From Lolium rigidum (lineage: Eukaryota > Streptophyta > Magnoliopsida > Poales > Poaceae), in the NCBI RefSeq assembly GCF_022539505.1, contig NC_061511.1, positions 39,297,144 through 39,361,143 on the forward strand: 64,000 bases of DNA, written 5' to 3'. A program made the translations under genes and the position numbers. Positions 43,446 to 55,480 of this stretch are shown one piece after another. The notes under the pieces are model-generated. The model was given only the letters and a program-made list of their open reading frames with translations. It did no database searches and was not told the origin of the DNA. The stretch's first letter is position 1, and every line of letters begins with the position of its first letter.

Positions 43446-44495
43446 TCACTTTCTTGTAAATACGAGGCCTCTCCATGACACTTGTATAAACCCGAAGTCT
43501 TTGATCACCTTATCAAAGCGTCGGTTCCAACTCCGGGATGCTTGCTTCGGTCCATAAATGGAACGCTGAAGTTTGCATACCTTGTCGACATTTTTAGGAT
43601 CGACAAAACCTTTGGGTTGTACCATATACAACTCTTCCTCAATGTCACCATTAAGGAACGCCGTTTTGACATCCATCTGCCAAATCTCGTAATCGAAAAA
43701 TGCAGCTATTGCTAACAAAATCCTCACAGACTTTAGCTTCGCTACAGGTGAGAAAGTCTCATCGTAGTCAACTCCTTTAATTTGTCGGAAACCCTTTGCG
43801 ATAAGTCGAGCTTTATAGACAGTAATATTTCCACCAGCATCTGTTTTTCTCTTGAAGATCCATTTATTCTCGACAGCCTTGCGGCTATCAGGTAAGTCTA
43901 CCAAAGTCCAAACTTGGTTATCATACATGGATCCCATTTCGGATTTCATGGCTTCATGCCATTTGTTGGAATCTGGGCTCATCATTGCTTCTTCATACGT
44001 CGCAGGGTCTTCATCATTGTTGTCCACAATCATGACATTTAGACTGGGATCATACCAATCAGGAGTGGTACGCTCCCTCGTCGATCTGCGAGGTTCAGTA
44101 GCTACCTCGCTCAAAGTTTCATGATCATTATCATTAGCTTCCTCTGTCACCGGTGCAGGCGGCACAGGAACATCTTCCGGTACTGCGCTACACTGATCAA
44201 CGAGAGAAGGTTCAGTAACCTCGTCGAGTTCTACTTTTCTTCCAGTCACTTCTTTAGAAAGAAACTCCTTCTCAAGAAAGGATCCGTTCTTAGCAACAAA
44301 GATTTTGCCTTCGGATCTGTGATAGAAAGTATACCCAATAGTTTCTTTAGGGTATCCTATGAAGACGCATTTCTCCGCTTTGGGTTCTAGCTTGTCAGGT
44401 TGTAACTTCTTTACATAAGCTTCGCAACCCCAAACTTTAAGGAACGACAGACTTAGGTTTCTTGCCAAACCATAATTCATACGGTGTCGTTTCAA
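43446..44495 (-). pseudogene. copia reverse transcriptase N-terminal part (minus element)
   Basis: The frame is open over 349 residues: VWGCEAYVKKLQPDKL (integrase tail), STRERTTPDWYDPSLN, ATYEEAMMSPDSNKWHEAM, NKWIFKRKTDAGGNI, KARLIAKGFRQIKGVDYDET and QMDVKTAFLNGDIEEELYM. A one-base insertion near 43477 shifts the frame just before the YVDD box. The N-terminus follows another shift near 44450-44490 from the integrase frame. Confidence 0.87.
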
Positions 44496-45130
44496 CGGAT
44501 TTAGATGGTGCCCTATTTAAAGTGAATGCGGTTGTCTCTAAAGCATAACCCCAAAACGATAACGGCAAATCAGTAAGAGACATCATAGATTGAACCATAT
44601 CCAAGAGAGTTCGATTACGATGTTCGGACACACCATTGCGCTGTGGTGTTCCTGGCGGTGTCAAATGTGAAAGTATTCCGCATTTCTTTAAATGCATGCC
44701 AAACCCATAACTCAGATATTCACCTCCGCGATCAGAACGCAGAAACTTAATCTTCTTGTTACGTTGATTTTCTACTTCACTTTGGAATTCCTTAAACTTC
44801 TCGAAAGTTTCGGACTTATGTTTCATGAAATAGATATACCCATATCTACTCAGATCATCCGTGAAGGTTAGAACATAACGATAACCACCGCGCGAGGCTA
44901 CACTCATTGGTCCGCACACATCGGTATGTATGATTTCCAATAAGTCTGTAGCTCGCTCCATAATACCGAGAGAATGGAGTCTTAGTCATTTTTCCCATTA
45001 GACATGCTTCGCATCTATCAAGTGACTCAAAGTCAAGTGACTCAAGTAGTCCATCGGAATGGAGTTTCTTCATGCGTTTCACTCCAATATGACCAAGACG
45101 ACGAGTGCCACATATAAGTAGAATTATCAT
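44437..45130 (-). pseudogene. copia GAG-pre-integrase and integrase (minus element)
   Basis: The pre-integrase zinc-binding part (RRLGHIGVKRMKKLH ... CEACLMGKMTKTPFS) is in one frame (45130-44970). An extra base near 44965 then shifts to the integrase core (44961-44437) with EIIHTDVCGPM, LTFTDDLSRYGYIYFMKHKS, RSDRGGEYLS, HLTPPGTPQRNGVSEHRNRT and PYELWFGKKP. The D-D-E residues are visible. Confidence 0.87.
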
Positions 45131-46421
45131 TCAATTTAATTCGCTTAGCATCAATGTTATGAACATGTGTATCACTACTATCGAGATTTAACGGGAATAA
45201 ACCATTCGTCTCAGGCGCATGACCATAAAAGATATTATTCATATAAATAGAACAACCATTATTCTCTGACTTAAATGAATAACCGTCTTGCATTAAACAA
45301 GATCCAGATATAATGTTCATGCTCAACGCAGGCACCAAATAGCAATTATTTAGGTTTAAAACTAATCCCGAAGGTAGATGTAGAGGGAGCGTGCCGACGG
45401 CGATCACATCGACCTTGGATCCATTTCCAACGCGCATCGTCACCTCGTCCCTCGCTAGGCTTCGTTTATTCCGTAGTTCCTGTTTCGAGTTACAAATATG
45501 AGCAACCGAACCAGTATCAAATACCCAGGCACTACTACGAGAACCAGTAAGATAGACATCTATAACATGTATATCAAATATACCTTTCTTTTTCTTGACA
45601 AGGCCACTCTTCAGATCAGCCATGTACTTGGGGCAATTCCGCTTCCAGTGCCCCTTCTCCTTGCAGTAATAGCACTCAGTATCGGGTTTAGGGCCAGCCT
45701 TAGGCTTCTCGGGAGGCGCAGCAACTTTCTTGCTACCCTTCTTGAAGTTGCCCTTCTTAGGCTTGCCACTGCTTCTTGAAGCGGTGGTCTTGTTGACCAT
45801 CAACACTTGGTGCTCTTTACGTATTTCCACCTCGGCAGATTTCAGCATGGAGAAGAGTTCAGGTAACTCCTTGTTCATGTTCTGCATGTTGTAGTTCATC
45901 ACAAAGTTCTTGTAACTAGGTGGCAGTGATTGGAGTACACGATGAATACCCAGCTTGTTAGGAATCACTATCCCCAAGTCACTGAGCTTCTTCGCATGCC
46001 CGGACATAGCGAGCACGTGCTCACTAACTGAGCTACCCTCTTCCATCATACAGCCAAAGAAGTGTTTCGAGGCCTCATAGCTTTCCACGGCCGCATGAGT
46101 TTCAAAGATAGTTTTTAGCTCATGGACCAGCTCATAAGGGTCGTGTTGCTCAAAACGCTTTTGGAGCTCCGCCTCTAGGCTACACAGGATGGCACACTGA
46201 ACTTGAGAGTACCGAGTTACCCGAGTCTCGTAAACATTCTTTTCGTCCTCGGATACTGCAGGTGGTGGTGGGGGACCTAGCGGTGCTTCGAGCACAAATT
46301 GCAGATTTCCACCAGTGAGGAAAATCCTCACATGACGGAACCGATCGGTGAAGTTGCTACCATTGCTTTTAAGCTTTTCTTTCTCTAGGAACTGGTTAAA
46401 ATTGATTGATGGGGACGCCAT
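45042..46421 (-). pseudogene. copia gag and protease (minus element)
   Basis: The frame is open for 459 residues from MASPSINFNQFLEKEKLKSN at 46421. The gag domain (UBN2 type) includes RHVRIFLTGGNLQFVL, CAILCSLEAELQKRFEQHD and LSDLGIVIPNKLGIHRVLQS. The zinc knuckle is CYYCKEKGHWKRNC. The aspartic protease motif is AWVFDTGSVAHICNS. The frame is lost after TYMWH by one inserted base near 45103, entering SSSWSYW. This is the best preserved part of the element. Confidence 0.9.
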
Positions 46422-47622
46422 GATCTACAACATATATTTGCAATAGTTTAGACTAAGTTTATGACAAATTGAGTTCAAATTTTAATTCAACAAAATTAAA
46501 AATAGGTGAACTCCCACTCAAAACAATATCCCTCGCATTGTCTTAGTGATCACACGAACCAAATCCACTACACCAAGTCCGATCATCACGAGACAAGATG
46601 TAACTTCATTGGCGAACACTCAAAGTGTTCATCATATCAACCATATGACTCATGCTCTACCTTTCGGTATCCCGTGTTCCGAGACCATGTATGTACATGC
46701 TAGGCTCGTCAAGGCAACCTTAGTATCCGCGTGTGCAAAACTGGCTTGCACCCGTTGTATGCACATGTAGAATCTATCACACCCGATCATCACGTGATGC
46801 TTCGAAACGACAAGTCTTAGCAACGGTGCATACTAAGGATGAACACTTTATTATCTTGATATTTAGTGAGAGGGATCATCTTATAATGCTACCGTCGCGA
46901 TCTAAGCAATATAAGATGCATAAAAGGATTAACATCACATGCAATTCATATGTGATATGATATGGCCCTTTTGTCTTTGCGCCTTTGATCTTCATCTCCA
47001 AAGCACGGACATGATCTCCATCATCAACGGGCATGATCTCCATCATCGTCGGCGTAGCGTCAAGGTCAATGGCGCCGTCTTCATGGTTGTGCTCCCATGT
47101 AGTAACTATTACAACTACTTTGAAATAATACTTCAACATGAAATTTAAAGACAACCATAAGGCTCCTGCCGGTTGCCACAATACAATAATGATCATCTCA
47201 TACATATTCATCATCACATCATGGCCATATCGCATCACCAAACCCTGCAAAAACAAGTTAGACGCCTCTAATTTGGTTTGCATATTTTACGTGGTTTAGG
47301 ATTTTCGAGTAAGATCCAATCTACCTACGAACATGAACCACAACGGTGATACTAATGTTGTCAATAGAAAGAGTAGATTGAATCTTCACTATGGTGGGAG
47401 AGACAGACACCCGCAAAGCCACTTATGCAATACAAGTTGCATGTCGAGCGTGGAGCAAATCTCATAAACGCGGTCATGTAAAGTTAGCCCGAGCCGCTTC
47501 ATCCCACCATCCCGCAAGATGCAAAGTACACGAACTAAAGACAACAAAAGCATCAACGCCCACAAAACCATTGTGTTCTACTCGTGCAACCAATCTATGC
47601 ATAGACACGGCTCTGATACCAC
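46422..47622 (-). other. untranslated leader of minus copia element
   Basis: About 1.2 kb lie between the primer site and gag. It shares long blocks with the leader of the plus-strand element (50440-51560), including the GATGATGGAGATCATG motif repeated in tandem with a short spacer (51016-51050 in the plus element). Such long leaders are typical of BARE/Angela-type elements and carry packaging and dimerisation signals in the better studied members. Confidence 0.7.
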
Positions 47623-50439
47623 TGTTGTGATTCGTAGCATAGAAAACAAAAATTTTCCTATCGCAAAAACGAAGAACAAGCCAAGATCCAATCAAGAAGA
47701 TGGTAGCAACGAGGTGAAGATCAACATACCCTTGAAGATCACAAAGAGTTAACGAGATCAGATCTCGTGGTTGATGTAGACGATCACTTGCCGCTTGCAA
47801 AAGAGCGTAGAAGATCCTGACGGTGCCACGAACGGGCAGCACCTCCGTACTCGGTCACACGTTCGGTGTTGATGACGACATCCTCCTCCCCGTTCCAGCG
47901 GGCAGCGGAAGTAGTAGATCCTCCTCAGAATCCTGATAGCACGACGGCGTGGTGGCGGTGGTGGTGGAGATCTCCGGCAGAGCTTCGCCTAAGCGCTGCT
48001 GGAGTTGCCGGTGGAAGAGTGGGTGGTTAGGGTTTGGGAGAGGGGGAGCCTGGGGCGCCGGCCTCAAGGGGGCAGGGGTGGTGCGGCCACAATTGTTGTG
48101 CTGCCCCCCTCCCTCTCTCCCTCATTATATAGGTGGATCCCCAAGGATTAGGTCAAAAGTCTCCGAATAAGACCCCAACACAAAACCTTCCATATTGCCA
48201 AACCTGGGGGAGTGGGACTCCCCCCTTCCTTTGGTGGGGCTGGCCGGCCACCCTTGGAGGAGTCCACCTGGGACTCCTCCTCCCTTAGGCTGGCCGGCCA
48301 TGGTGGGTGGAGCCTTCCATGGTGATTTCTTCCGGACCCTTCTAGAACCTTCTAGAACCTTCCGGAGAAAAATACCGGATCATTTTCAAACCTAGAAAAT
48401 GACTTCCTATATATGAATCTTATTCTCCGGACCATTCCGGACCTCCTCGTGATGTCCTGGATCCCATCCGAGACTCCGAACAAACATTCGAACTCCATTC
48501 CATATTCCATATCTACTTAAACGACATCAAACCTTAAGTGTGTCACCCTACGGTTCGTGAACTATGCAGACATAGTCGAGACTCTTCTCCGACCAATAAC
48601 CAATAGCGGGATCTGGAGATCCATAATGGCTCCCACATATTCAACGATAACTTCGTGATCGATTGAACCATTTACATACGATACCGATTCCCTTTGTCAC
48701 GCGATATTTTACTTGTCCGATGTTTGATCATCGGTATCTCCATACCTTGTTCAACCTCGTCTCCTGACAAGTACTCTTTACTCGTACCGTGGCATGTCAT
48801 CTCTTGTGACCAAGTCACATGCTTGCAAGCTAATCAGACAACATTCCACCGAGAGGACCCAGAGTATATCTATCCGTCATCGGGATGGACAATATCCCAC
48901 TCTTGATCCATATGCCTCAACTCATACTTTCCGAATACTTAATCCCACCTTTATAACCACCCATTTACGCAGTGGTGTTTGATGTAATCAAAGTACCCTT
49001 CCAGTATAAGTGATTTACATGATCTCATGGTCGAAGGACTAGGTAACTATGTATCGAAAGCTTATAGCAAATTTGAACTTAATGACGTGATCTTATGCTA
49101 CGCTTAATTGGGTGTGTCCATTACATCATTCATCTAATGATATAACCTTGTTATTAATAACATCCAATGTTCATGATCATGAAACTATGATCATCCATTA
49201 ATCAACAAGCTAGTTATACAAGAGGCTTACTAGGGACTCCTTGTTGTTCACATAACACACATGTATCAATGTTTCGGTTAATACAATTATAGCATGGTAT
49301 GCAAACATTTATCATAAACACAAAGATATATAATAACCACTTTATTATTGCCTCTTGGGCATATCTCCAACAATTGATATTTTATGTGTATGGTTCTTTC
49401 GATCATGAAGTCATCGTTGAATATGTGGGAGCCATTATGGATCTCCAGATCCCGCTATTGGTTATTGGTCGGAGAGGAGTCTCGACCATGTCTGCATAGT
49501 TCACGAACCGTAGGGTGACACACTTAAGGTTTGATGTCGTTTTAAGTAGATATGGAATATGGAATGGAGTTCGAATGTTGTTCGGAGTCTCGGATGGGAT
49601 CCAGGACATCACGAGGAGGTCCGGAATGGTCCGGAGAATAAGATTCATATATAGGAAGTCACTTTCCAAGTTTGGAAAATGATCCGGTGCATTTATGGAA
49701 GGCGCTAGAATGTTCTAGAACCTTCCGGAAGAAATCACCATGGAAGGTGAAGTGCCGGAAGGACTCCACCAACCCTAACCAGCCAACCAAGTGGGAAGGT
49801 GGAGTCCATGGTGGACTCCACCTCCTTGGCCGGCCACTAAGGGGGGAAAGGGAGCAGTCCTTGTCCCCCTAGGTTTCGTCCATATGGTAGTTTTTGAATT
49901 GGGGTCTTATTCAGATCTTTGGGCAAACCCTTCGGTATTCCACCTATATAAAGAGGGGGAGAGAGGGGCTGGCCGGCCACACCAATAGCACCACCAGGCC
50001 GGCGCCCCCCCAAGCATCCCCTCTCCCAAAACCCTAGCGGTTCCCTCCTCCCTCTCTCTCCCGCATAGCTTAGGCGAAGCCCTGCCGGAGATCTCCACCA
50101 CCACCGCCACCACGCCGTCGTGCAGTCGGGATTCCGAGGAGGATCTACTACTTCCGCTGCCCGCTGGAACGGGGAGAAGGACATCGTCATCAACACCGAA
50201 CGTGTGACCGAGTACGGAGGTGCTGCGCGATTGTGGCATCGTCAAGATCTTCTACGCGCTTTTGCAAGCGGCAAGTGATCGACTATATCAACAACGAGAT
50301 CTAATCTCGTAGGCTTTGGAAATCTTCGAGGGTTAGTCTCATGATCTTCTCGTTGCTACCATCTACTAGATTGGATCTTGGCTTGTTATTCGTTCTTGCG
50401 GTAGGAAGATTTTTGTTTTCTATGCTACGAATCCCATCA

Positions 50440-53400
50440 GTGGTATCAGAGCCGTGTCTATGCATAGATTGGTTGCACGAGTAGAACACAATGGTTTTGT
50501 GGGTGTTGATGCTTTTGTTGTCTTTAGTTAGTGTACTTTGCATCTTGCGGGATGGTGGGATGAAGCGGCCCGGGCTAACTTTACATGACCGCGTTCATGA
50601 GACTTGCTCCACGCTCGACATGCAACTTGTATTGCATAAGTGGCTTTGCGGGTGTCTGTCTCTCTCACCATAGTGAAGATTCAATCTACTCTTTCTATTG
50701 ATAACACTAGTATCACCGTTGTGGTTCATGTTCGTAGGTAGATTGGATCTTACTCGAAAACCCTAAACCACGTAAAATATGCAAACCAAATTAGAGGTGT
50801 CTAATTTATTTTTGCAGGGTTTGGTGATGTGATATGGCCATGATGTGATGATGAATATGTATGAGATGATCATTATTGTATTGTGGCAACCGGCAGGAGC
50901 CTTATGGTTGTCTTTATATTTCATGTAATAGTATTATTTCAAAGTAGTTATAATAGTTGCTACATGGAGAACAACCATGAAGACGGCGCCATGGACCTTG
51001 ACGCTACGCCGACGATGATGGAGATCATGCCCGTTGATGATGGAGATCATGTCCGTGCTTTGGAGATAAGATCAAAGGCACAAAGACTAAAGGGCCATAT
51101 CATATCACATATGAATTGCATGTGATGTTAATCCTTTATGCATCTTATCTTGCTTAGATCGCGACGGTAGCATTATAAGATGATCCCTCACATTAATATC
51201 AAGATAATAAAGTGTTCTCCCCTCGTATGCACCGTTGCTACAATTCATCGTTTTGAAGCATCTCGTGATGATCATATGTGATAGATTCTACGTTCACATA
51301 CAACGGGTGTAAGCCATGTTGCACACGCGGAAATACTTGGGTTTGCTTGACGAGCCTAGCATGTACAGACATGACCTCGGAACACAGGAAACCGAAAGGT
51401 TGAACACGAGTCATATGGATGATATGATCAACATGTTGATGTTCACCATTGAAGCTACATCATCTCACGTGATGATCGGTTTTGGTGTAGTGGATATGGA
51501 TCGTGTGCCACTAAACAACTATGAAGGATGTTGTATTAAGTGGGAGTTCTTTAGTAATTAGATTAAAACTTGAACTAATTATCATGAACATAGTCTGAAT
51601 AGTATTTTGAATTAAATTTGTAGAATTGGCATCCGTTATCTACCATGCGCTAGTCTTGTAATTGAGATAGAAATACTGTTAAGTCTGACAAGAAACTTTA
51701 CGGACTGGTACCGTATTGTTAAAGAATCAAGAAATGATTAAGTCCTATTGCAAACTTTTAGTAAACCTCACATTGTTGATTAAAAGAGCAATGGTTTCAA
51801 TTAGTACCTAAAATCATCTTGTCTCCGTGAAACTTGAAGTTCAAATCCGTTTGAAAAGTAAGGAGCTGAAAATTTTGTTTTCAGAAATAAGCAAAGTATG
51901 AGATATATGTGATATCTAAGACCTTATTGCAAGATGATAGAATATAATCTAGTGAGACTACATAAACTCATAAGTTTTATAGGAATGTACGAAGGTTGAA
52001 GACGCCAGGCGTCCCAATCCTCCAACTAGTTGGGCACTAACGATATTCGCATATCCATGAAGTGGTCGTCCTTAGTATGCACCGTTGCTAAGACTCATCG
52101 TTTCGAAGCATCACGTGATGATCGGGTGTTATAGATTCTATGTGTGCATACAACGGGTGCAAGCCAGATTTGTACATGCGAATACTGAGGTTAAACTTGA
52201 TGAGCCTAGCATGTATAGACATGGTCTCGGAAAGATGTCATGATTTGATGGATAAAAATTATGAGTGAAATTGTTCATCACATTAAAAGGTTACTAATAG
52301 TGAAATCCGGAACACTTGTCATGTGATGATCAACTTCAAAGTAAGAACCTCAAGGTTATTGGTAATTGACCAACAAACCTAGAAGTTATTAATGTTGAAG
52401 TGTTTTCTGAAATATGAGGAAAACCAAAAGAGAAACTACAAAAGTTTTTGGCAGAAAAGAAAGAAAAGACTAGAAAGTCTAGCTCAGGTGTATATAGATG
52501 ATATACATGTTATGAATGTATTCTTTGATTGGTCACACAATGAAGTTCTTGGGTATTTGTACCAGATTGGTTGGTATGAGATGTCATACAATACAACTCA
52601 ATACAAGAATACGATGGCCTAAGTGACTGATAAGGAATATGGTAATAATGCACGTCTGGAACATAATAAAGTGTTATTATGTTTGTCGTTGGCATTCTAC
52701 CTAGCCCTTAGGATTTATAATAAAGAACTTAATAATTGTTATTTTGCTCTGGTCAAATGAAAACAATGAGTTGTTCAAATTATGACCTTACTCCATGTAC
52801 GATGGATAAGTTATTATAAATCTTAATGGTGAAACACACATACATAACACTGACGCTAAAATGCCATAAGGCAAATGATTTGAATTCCACTTATTTATGG
52901 AACCGCTATTTAGATCATGTTAGAAAGGAACGCATGAAGAAACTCCATGCAAATGGATTTTTGGAGTCATTTGATTTTTTGAATCATTTGGCGCTTGCAA
53001 ATCTCTTCTAAAAAGAATGACTAAAATACCGTTCATAGGCCAAGAGTTGAACGGGCAACTAACTTAGTGGAAACATACATGATGATGTATGTGGTTCACT
53101 GGGCATAGTTGTGTGCGGGAGATTATTCTACTTCATGAAAACTTCCAACAATGAATTGAGTATATATATGTGGATATATTTATTCGATAAGGAAGAAGTT
53201 TGAAACATTTGAATGGATTCAAATAAATTTCAGCATGAAGTGGAAATCATCGTAATAGAAAAGTCAAATATCTATGATTGGATCATGGTGGAAATATTTG
53301 AATTACGATTTTTAGCGAACATCTAAGAGAGTTATGAAATTGTTCTACAACTCACGTTTCTTGGAGTATCATAGTGATGATAGAGTATCCGAGATACGTA

Positions 53401-55480
53401 TCCAAACCTTGTTGGATTAATGATGAGATAAAATAAAATGATGCCATTATATTTTGTGGATTATGCTTTAGAGACTACCGCTTTTACACTAAATAGAGCG
53501 TCATCATAAATCCATTGAAATGACACCATATGAGTTATGGCATGGGTATAAACCCTAATAGTCCTTTCTTAAAATTTTGGTATGCATAGCATAAGTAAAT
53601 GAGTTTACAACCAAAATCGAATGAATGTCTTTGTTGGTTATCCCAGAGAATGATTGGGAATTCTTTCCACTATGAAGTCAAAGACAAAAGTGTTTGTCAA
53701 TGTTTCTTATTTCCAAGAAATTGTTTCTAGCGAAATATTTGAGTGGGAGGACAATGGAACTTGGTAAGGTTGATGAACCTGAGCATGATGATCAGAGTAG
53801 CGCAACATCGGAAGTTGTTCCGGAAGCAGCCACGACGATCATGGCTTCCATGTCTACAAAATGTTATAGTCATGGAGATCGAAGTACCTATTGAACCTTG
53901 TAGGTATGGTTTACTTTGTGATCAAATAAATGATTTGTGGACAAAGGATTGATTTTGAACAATGATAAACCATCTACATACAAAGAAGCTATGATGGGCC
54001 CTGACTCCGTTAAATGGCTAAGAGCCATAAAATCCAAGATAGGTGAATACTTTTTGAAAGTAAATGTATCTATAAAATTGATGGACTTGGATGGAATATC
54101 CTTGAAGAAGCTCGACTTGTCGAAAAGTTGTTTATGACAAAGTTCAAAGAGTTGACTGTGATAAGATTAGATCTTCAGCAGCGATGCTTATAGTCTATGC
54201 GGATTGTTCTAGTAATCGCTACATATTTCTTTTATGAGATATGCTAGTCGAATGGCAAAATACATTACTTAACAGAAGTGTGTATTAAAGGTGTATACAA
54301 GATACAACTGAGAGTTTTGCTAGTCCGTAGAATACTAAAAAGGTATACAAACTTCACTGGATGAAGTGAGTATCACGGAGTTGGAATCTTCACCGGATGA
54401 AATAATCAAAGAGTGATGATTTCATCAGAAACGATGGAGAAGCTTGCATTTGAAAGAAATTAAGTGGGAGCGCTAAGACATAGTTATAATATTATATGTG
54501 GATGACATATCATTGATTATAAATGATGTAATTATATACTTGATTAAAAGGTTTCATTGAGAATTAACTTCAATGAAAGGATATGGACTGAAACATATTT
54601 AGTGTCAAGATCTATGAAGATAGATTGAAACACATAATAAGTTTAAGTTAAAGTACATAGAATGAATATTGAAGTTGTTCAATATAAAAATATTAAGAAG
54701 GTGTTCTTTTCCATGTGAAGGTTTAACAAGACTTGAGTGTATTTGACACTTGATGAGTAAAAACACATGAGTGATTTTAGATCACGAATAATATGTACAA
54801 AATCAGATGTCCTGTGCTCTAAAGTGTTAAGAGCATATACCAGAATGATTCATGTAATGATCATTGGATAACAGTAAGTATATCCCTGAGTGCTTTAGAA
54901 GAACCAAGGATATATATATAGTTTTGTATGGGTAATGACAACCAAATCGCTGTAAGGTGTTACACCGATATTAGTTTGGTCACATATAAAAATAAAATTT
55001 CAATCTCAATTAGGCTAAGTATGGTTTAAAAGGTAGCACAATGAGCTAGAAGAAGTCTATGCTAGATTTAGATGAGTTCTAAATATTGTGACGGATTCTA
55101 CAAACAATGGCAGAGTATGTCATTGTTTTGACAATGACTGAGGATGTTTAAGTCGAGAAGTTCTTTGAGAATTTGGTGTAGTTCTGATAGTGTTAGAACT
55201 TTGAAGCTATATTGTGTGTGACAATATTAGTGACATATTTCAGACCGCGGAATTAAGGTTTCACCAGAAGACTGAACATATATGATTAATGCCGACTCAT
55301 TTGGAAAATGAGTGATGCGTTGAGACGCAAATGAATTGCAAAATACATACGTTTCTGAGCGTGTCAGATCCGTTGACTGAAACCTCTCCCATGAGCAAAA
55401 CATGATAAGCACCAGAAGGCCAAGGTGTTATATCTTTACAAATGTAAACTAGATTATTGACTCTAGTGCAAGTGGGAGAC
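50440..55480 (+). pseudogene. internal region of plus copia element, highly decayed
   Basis: From left to right: the primer site; a leader (to about 51560) resembling that of the minus element; a second, diverged copy of part of the leader (52070-52235 versus 51220-51400); then short fragments of pol. Recognisable pieces are MKKLHANGFLESFDF (pre-integrase, about 52936), TPYELWHGYKP (integrase, about 53525), TYKEAMMGPDSVKW (RT, about 53970), the catalytic YVDD (54495-54506) and ILGIKIYEDR-like DNA near 54610. No gag is recognisable and no frame exceeds about 80 residues. The polypurine tract at the end is intact. Confidence 0.75.

Larger units (their letters stand above)
40648..49372 (-). mobile_element. 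Ty1-copia element on minus strand (Angela/BARE-like), nested
   Basis: This is a complete element of 8.7 kb. The LTRs are 40648-42395 (3' LTR, 1748 bp) and 47623-49372 (5' LTR, 1750 bp), TGTTGGAG...AATCACAACA, nearly identical by eye. Target duplication ATTGT (40643-40647) matches ATTGA (49373-49377); the uninterrupted LTR at 56167 reads ATTGT, so the right copy has mutated. The primer site (reverse complement GGCTCTGATACCA, 47609-47621) and polypurine tract (42396-42408) are present. A leader of about 1.2 kb precedes gag. All domains are recognisable, but single-base shifts break the polyprotein. Confidence 0.94.
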
